Source: Micromonospora mirobrigensis (GTDB taxonomy: Bacteria > Actinomycetota > Actinomycetes > Mycobacteriales > Micromonosporaceae). From it: a DNA stretch of 64,000 bases. How positions within the stretch are numbered: position 1 is the stretch's first letter; every line of letters begins with the position of its first letter. The notes beneath the pieces are model-generated. The model was given only the letters and a program-made list of their open reading frames with translations, was not told the DNA's origin and ran no database searches. Below, in pieces: positions 60,822 through 64,000 of the stretch. Where the stretch lies: positions 620,001-684,000 of the forward strand of contig NZ_FMCX01000001.1 of the NCBI RefSeq assembly GCF_900091555.1. Reading direction: 5' to 3'. Position numbers and translations under genes: made by a program.

Positions 60822-61637
60822 TCAGTTGTTGAACATCCGGTACGTCTGCTCGGACGCCTCGACGACCTGGGCGGCCGGCGGGGCCTGCACCTCGGTCGCG
60901 GTGCCGTAGTCGGCGTACGTGACCTTCACGGTCTGCGCCGGCTGGTCCCCCGCGGCCGGCACCTGCACGGCGAACTCGGTCAGCCGGCCCTGCGGGTCGA
61001 GCTTGGCGGTGAACGGCACGGCGGCGGCCTTGGCGCCGAGCGCCTTCACCGTGGGTGCGTCGATCGCGTCCAGGCCGGTCGCCTTGCTGACGTCCAGGGT
61101 GCCCTCGTAGCTGCCCTCACCGGTCTTCCGGATCTCGCTGATCGTCTTGATCATCGCATCGCTGTCGCCCGGGTCGACGTCCGACAGGTCGAAGCCCAGC
61201 TCGCCGCCGCCCTTGATCCGGTTCCGGTCCAGGTGCTGGTACTTGCCCTTCATCTCCTTGAAGGCCGGGACGCTGTCGGCCATCGCTCCGCTGAACTCCA
61301 GCTTGACCCACTTGTCGGTGTCCTTGACAACCATGTGCAGGTTCATCGACATGTCGTCGGCGGCGGCCTCCGGGCTGGCCATCTTGATCTCGGCGCTCTT
61401 CGTGGGCAGGTGCATCTTGCCGTCACCGGTGAAGTCCGCGCCGGCCATGGTGAAGGTGAAGTTGCCCTTCTGGAGCTCCTTGGTGGAGGCGAGCAGCGCC
61501 TGCTTCGGGTCCGCGGGCACGGCCGGGGCGGCGGAGCCACCGTCGGCCGACGAGTCGGTGTCGGTCTTGCAGGCGGTCAGGGTCGGCACGAACAGGGCGG
61601 CGGCGAGCAGGCCGGCGGTCCAACTGCGAAGGTTCAC
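60822..61637 (-). CDS. LppX/LprG-like lipoprotein, paralogue 2
   Basis: 271 residues from GTG 61637. Lipobox LTAC (PTLTACKTD), then the same fold as its neighbour: QALLASTKELQKGNFTFTMAG, GKYQHLDRNRIKGGGELGFDLSDVDPGDS, VTYADYGTATEVQAPP. The two genes arose by tandem duplication, each now with its own terminator. Probably surface-exposed; ligand unknown. Confidence 0.82.
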   Translation of the reverse strand: MNLRSWTAGLLAAALFVPTLTACKTDTDSSADGGSAAPAVPADPKQALLASTKELQKGNFTFTMAGADFTGDGKMHLPTKSAEIKMASPEAAADDMSMNLHMVVKDTDKWVKLEFSGAMADSVPAFKEMKGKYQHLDRNRIKGGGELGFDLSDVDPGDSDAMIKTISEIRKTGEGSYEGTLDVSKATGLDAIDAPTVKALGAKAAAVPFTAKLDPQGRLTEFAVQVPAAGDQPAQTVKVTYADYGTATEVQAPPAAQVVEASEQTYRMFNN

Positions 61638-61743
61638 GTCGTTCTCTTTCGGCGTTCCGGCCGGTGCGTCACGCGTACCGGCTCTCGGATCCGGGCAGCC
61701 TAGACGACCCGCGCCGATCCCGGGGCCCCGACGATCGCCCGGT

Positions 61744-62502
61744 TCAGCGCAGGGCGGCGGCGAGCTGGCGCAGCTCGTTCTCCCGGGCGTCCCCGACCAC
61801 GATCACCGTCCGGTCCGGTTCCAGCAGCACCAGCGCCTGCTCGTTGCCCCGGGCCGTGTACCGCTGCCAGCTGCGTCCGCCCAGGTCGACGGGGCCCTGC
61901 GGCTGCCCCTCCCGGGTCAGCTCGGCGGGGATCAGCCGCTCCGGCGGCACGTCGCTCTGCACGAGCTGGGCGGCCTGCCCCTCCGGCGTCAGGTAACCGA
62001 TCCGCAGGCTCGACCCGCCGTCGACCGTCCGATATCCGGCACTGACGGTCCGCCAGCCCTTGCCCAGCCCGGCCGGCTCGCTGACCGGGAAGGCGTTCGC
62101 CGCGCGGGCCTGCTCGTACGCCGGCGCGGCGTCGACCACGGTGGGCTGGTCGCCGCCGAGGAAGCCGCGGTAGAAGGCGAGCAGCAGCGCGATCGGGACG
62201 AGCAGCACCAGCAGCGACAGCGCCATGTCCTTCGGTGACCGCTCCGCGCGGGCCTTTCCGCCCTTCGCCGTCGGCGGGGCCGCGGCGGGGCGGGCCGGGG
62301 GCACGTCGTGCTCGACCGTCCGGGCGGCGGTGGCCTCCGGGTCGTCGGGCGCCGGCGCCGGCTCCCCGGCCGGTTCGACGAGGGCCGGCTCGGCGCGGGC
62401 CGGCTCGGCGGCGGTGGTCGGCGTGGTCGGGCTCACCGGGGGCTGGCCGTCCGGCGGCGTCGAGTCGGCGGGTACGCGGTCGGCTGGCTGTGCGGGTTCC
62501 AC
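61744..62502 (-). CDS. DUF4245 domain-containing protein
   Basis: 252 residues from GTG 62502; ATG starts further up lack support. The N-terminal ~95 residues are cytoplasmic and low complexity (Pro, Ala, Glu). One helix ([22 protein letters not shown]) anchors the extracytoplasmic DUF4245 domain ([67 protein letters not shown]). The gene is commonly divergent from glpX in actinobacteria, as here. Function unknown. Confidence 0.88.
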   Translation of the reverse strand: MEPAQPADRVPADSTPPDGQPPVSPTTPTTAAEPARAEPALVEPAGEPAPAPDDPEATAARTVEHDVPPARPAAAPPTAKGGKARAERSPKDMALSLLVLLVPIALLLAFYRGFLGGDQPTVVDAAPAYEQARAANAFPVSEPAGLGKGWRTVSAGYRTVDGGSSLRIGYLTPEGQAAQLVQSDVPPERLIPAELTREGQPQGPVDLGGRSWQRYTARGNEQALVLLEPDRTVIVVGDARENELRQLAAALR

Positions 62503-62659
62503 CCCACCATCTTCGCAGCCTCCCGGTTGCCCGCATCCGGCCCACCGGCGACCCGCCCCGGCGTTACGTTGGGCCACGTGTGAGGATCAGCGACAAAGCC
62601 GGCAGTGGGGACGCGCACCCCTGCCGGTCCACCCCGCAACGTCGCGAGGAGGAGCCGCC

Positions 62660-63691
62660 ATGACAACCACCAGCACGCGGATCCCGCAGGATCTCGACCG
62701 TAACCTCGCCCTCGACCTGGTCCGGGTCACCGAAGCCGCGGCGATGGCCGCCGGCCGGTGGGTGGGCCGGGGCGACAAGGAGGGCGGTGACGGAGCCGCC
62801 GTCGACGCCATGCGCAAGCTGATCAACTCGATCCAGATGCGCGGTGTCGTGGTGATCGGCGAGGGCGAGAAGGACAACGCCCCGATGCTCTACAACGGCG
62901 AGGTCGTCGGCGACGGCACCGGACCGGAGGTCGACGTGGCCGTCGACCCGGTGGACGGCACCACGCTGATGAGCAAGGGCATGCCGAACGCCCTGGCGGT
63001 GCTGGCGGTCTCCGAGCGGGGCGCGATGTTCGACCCGAGCGCGGTCTTCTACATGGAGAAGCTCGCGGTCGGCCCGGCGTACGCGGACGTGATCGACATC
63101 AACGCCGGCCCGGCGGAGAACATCCGCCGGATCGCCAGGGTCAAGGGCAGCGACGTCTCCGAGGTGACGGTCTGCGTACTGGACCGCTCCCGCCACGACG
63201 ACCTGGTCAAGCAGATCCGGCGGACCGGGGCCGGCATCCGGTTCATCTCCGACGGCGACATCGCCGGCTCGATCGCCGCCGCCCGCGGTGAGTCGGACGT
63301 CGACGTGCTGATGGGCATCGGCGGCACGCCGGAGGGGATCATCTCCGCCTGCGCGCTGAAGTGCATGGGTGGCGCGATGCAGGCCAAGCTCTGGCCGCAG
63401 GACGAGCAGGAGCGTCGCAAGGCGCTGGACGCCGGGCACGACCTGGACCGGGTGCTCGGCACCGACGACCTGGTGACCGGGGACAACTGCTTCTTCGTGG
63501 CCACCGGCGTCACCTCCGGCGACCTGCTGCGCGGCGTCCGCTACCGGGCCGGCGGGGCGTACACCCAGTCGATCGTGATGCGCTCCAAGAGCGGCACCAT
63601 CCGGGTGATCGACTCGTACCACCGGCTGGAGAAGCTCGCCCTCTACTCGGCCGTCGACTTCGACGGACGACCGCTGGCTGAGCAGGAGTGA
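62660..63691 (+). CDS. glpX: Class II fructose-1,6-bisphosphatase
   Basis: 343 residues from ATG 62660 (GAGGAGGAG upstream). Metal and substrate motifs: [13 protein letters not shown] (66-78), DPVDGTT (96-102), and [19 protein letters not shown]. It dephosphorylates fructose-1,6-bisphosphate in gluconeogenesis; in actinobacteria this class is the main enzyme. Divergent from DUF4245, 157 bases apart. Stop overlaps the following GTG by 4 bases. Confidence 0.96.
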   Translation: MTTTSTRIPQDLDRNLALDLVRVTEAAAMAAGRWVGRGDKEGGDGAAVDAMRKLINSIQMRGVVVIGEGEKDNAPMLYNGEVVGDGTGPEVDVAVDPVDGTTLMSKGMPNALAVLAVSERGAMFDPSAVFYMEKLAVGPAYADVIDINAGPAENIRRIARVKGSDVSEVTVCVLDRSRHDDLVKQIRRTGAGIRFISDGDIAGSIAAARGESDVDVLMGIGGTPEGIISACALKCMGGAMQAKLWPQDEQERRKALDAGHDLDRVLGTDDLVTGDNCFFVATGVTSGDLLRGVRYRAGGAYTQSIVMRSKSGTIRVIDSYHRLEKLALYSAVDFDGRPLAEQE

Positions 63692-64000
63692 CCGCCGCCG
63701 GGACGGTGGCCGAGGCCACCCCGTCGACCTCGCGCCGGATCGCCGGGGTCACGCTGGCGAGCGTCTCCGGGGTCGCGGTGGCCGTGCAGTCCCGGATCAA
63801 CGGCGAACTCGGCGTACGCCTGGCCGACGGCTTCGCCGCCGCGGTGGTCTCGTTCGGGCTGGGCCTGCTGGTGCTGCTGGTGCTGGTCCCCGCCACCCCC
63901 GGTGGGCGGCGGGGGCTGGCCGCGCTGCGCGCGGCACTGGCCGACCGGTCGCTGCGGCCGTGGCAGTGCCTCGGCGGCGTGTGCGGCGCCTTCCTGGTGG
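63688..64000 (+). CDS. DMT transporter of the YdcZ (DUF606) type, cut by window edge
   Basis: GTG 63688 overlaps the glpX stop. The 104 visible residues hold a first hydrophobic helix with the YdcZ hallmark [38 protein letters not shown], then [15 protein letters not shown] beginning the next. The 3' part lies beyond 64000. Family members are small membrane proteins of unknown cargo, often arranged as internal duplicates. Confidence 0.8.
   Translation, partial: MTAAGTVAEATPSTSRRIAGVTLASVSGVAVAVQSRINGELGVRLADGFAAAVVSFGLGLLVLLVLVPATPGGRRGLAALRAALADRSLRPWQCLGGVCGAFLV

Overview
The window is chromosomal DNA of a high-GC actinomycete, most likely Micromonospora or a close Micromonosporaceae relative. 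Pointers are the near-saturated GC third positions, frequent GTG/TTG starts, many 4-base start/stop overlaps, intergenic GGGGCCCC elements and a long CGTTGATCATGAAGTTGGCG palindrome that I associate with this family, and a tRNA-Leu(UAA) of the bldA type. I see no phage, integrase, plasmid genes, transposase, CRISPR array, rRNA or large biosynthetic cluster. The content is core metabolism with small accessory modules.

Layout. 1-2.4 kb: the end of an N-acetylglutaminylglutamine amide (NAGGN) osmolyte operon. 2.4-4.2 kb: a highly structured leader RNA with a 12-codon upstream ORF, then ribonuclease Z and a GNAT acetyltransferase. 4.2-9.9 kb: cystathionine beta-synthase, DUF1232 protein, two tandem SGNH hydrolases and a thiolase behind a candidate operator. 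10-14.5 kb: Bax-inhibitor-like protein, tRNA-Leu(UAA), a polytopic membrane protein and a type II NADH dehydrogenase. 14.5-20.3 kb: a minus-strand run of dienelactone hydrolase, uracil-DNA glycosylase and a MoxR/DUF58/DUF4129 module. 20.5-25.4 kb: small regulators and accessory genes (PadR with its membrane partner, LysE exporter, LppU-like protein, glyoxalase-fold proteins, a MerR-glyoxalase fusion and one frameshifted gene). 25.4-40.8 kb: the actinobacterial block mfd, surA-like, mazG, eno, ftsB, DUF501, ppx, interrupted by an ABC pair, a lipoprotein/NudC pair and a DUF885 protein. 41-52.5 kb: cyclase-family hydrolase, AraC regulator, S66 peptidase, PEP carboxylase, an HTH regulator with a divergent two-gene unit, and rmuC. 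52.7-64 kb: a large secreted subtilase, ispH, xseA/xseB, two paralogous lipoproteins, DUF4245 protein, class II fructose-1,6-bisphosphatase and the start of a YdcZ-type transporter.

Functional links: osmoadaptation (NAGGN), sulfur transfer, nucleotide and DNA housekeeping (RNase Z, UdgB, MazG, Mfd, ExoVII, RmuC, Ppx), central carbon (enolase, PEPC, GlpX), envelope and secretion (FtsB, subtilase, lipoproteins). Converging genes are mostly separated by strong hairpins. The most striking non-coding signals are the leader RNA at 2.48-2.72 kb, in which two copies of GCTGTCC compete for the same complementary segments, and at least four kinds of intergenic inverted-repeat element. Starts given here were chosen from ribosome-binding sites, promoter position and family length, and several differ from the longest open frame.
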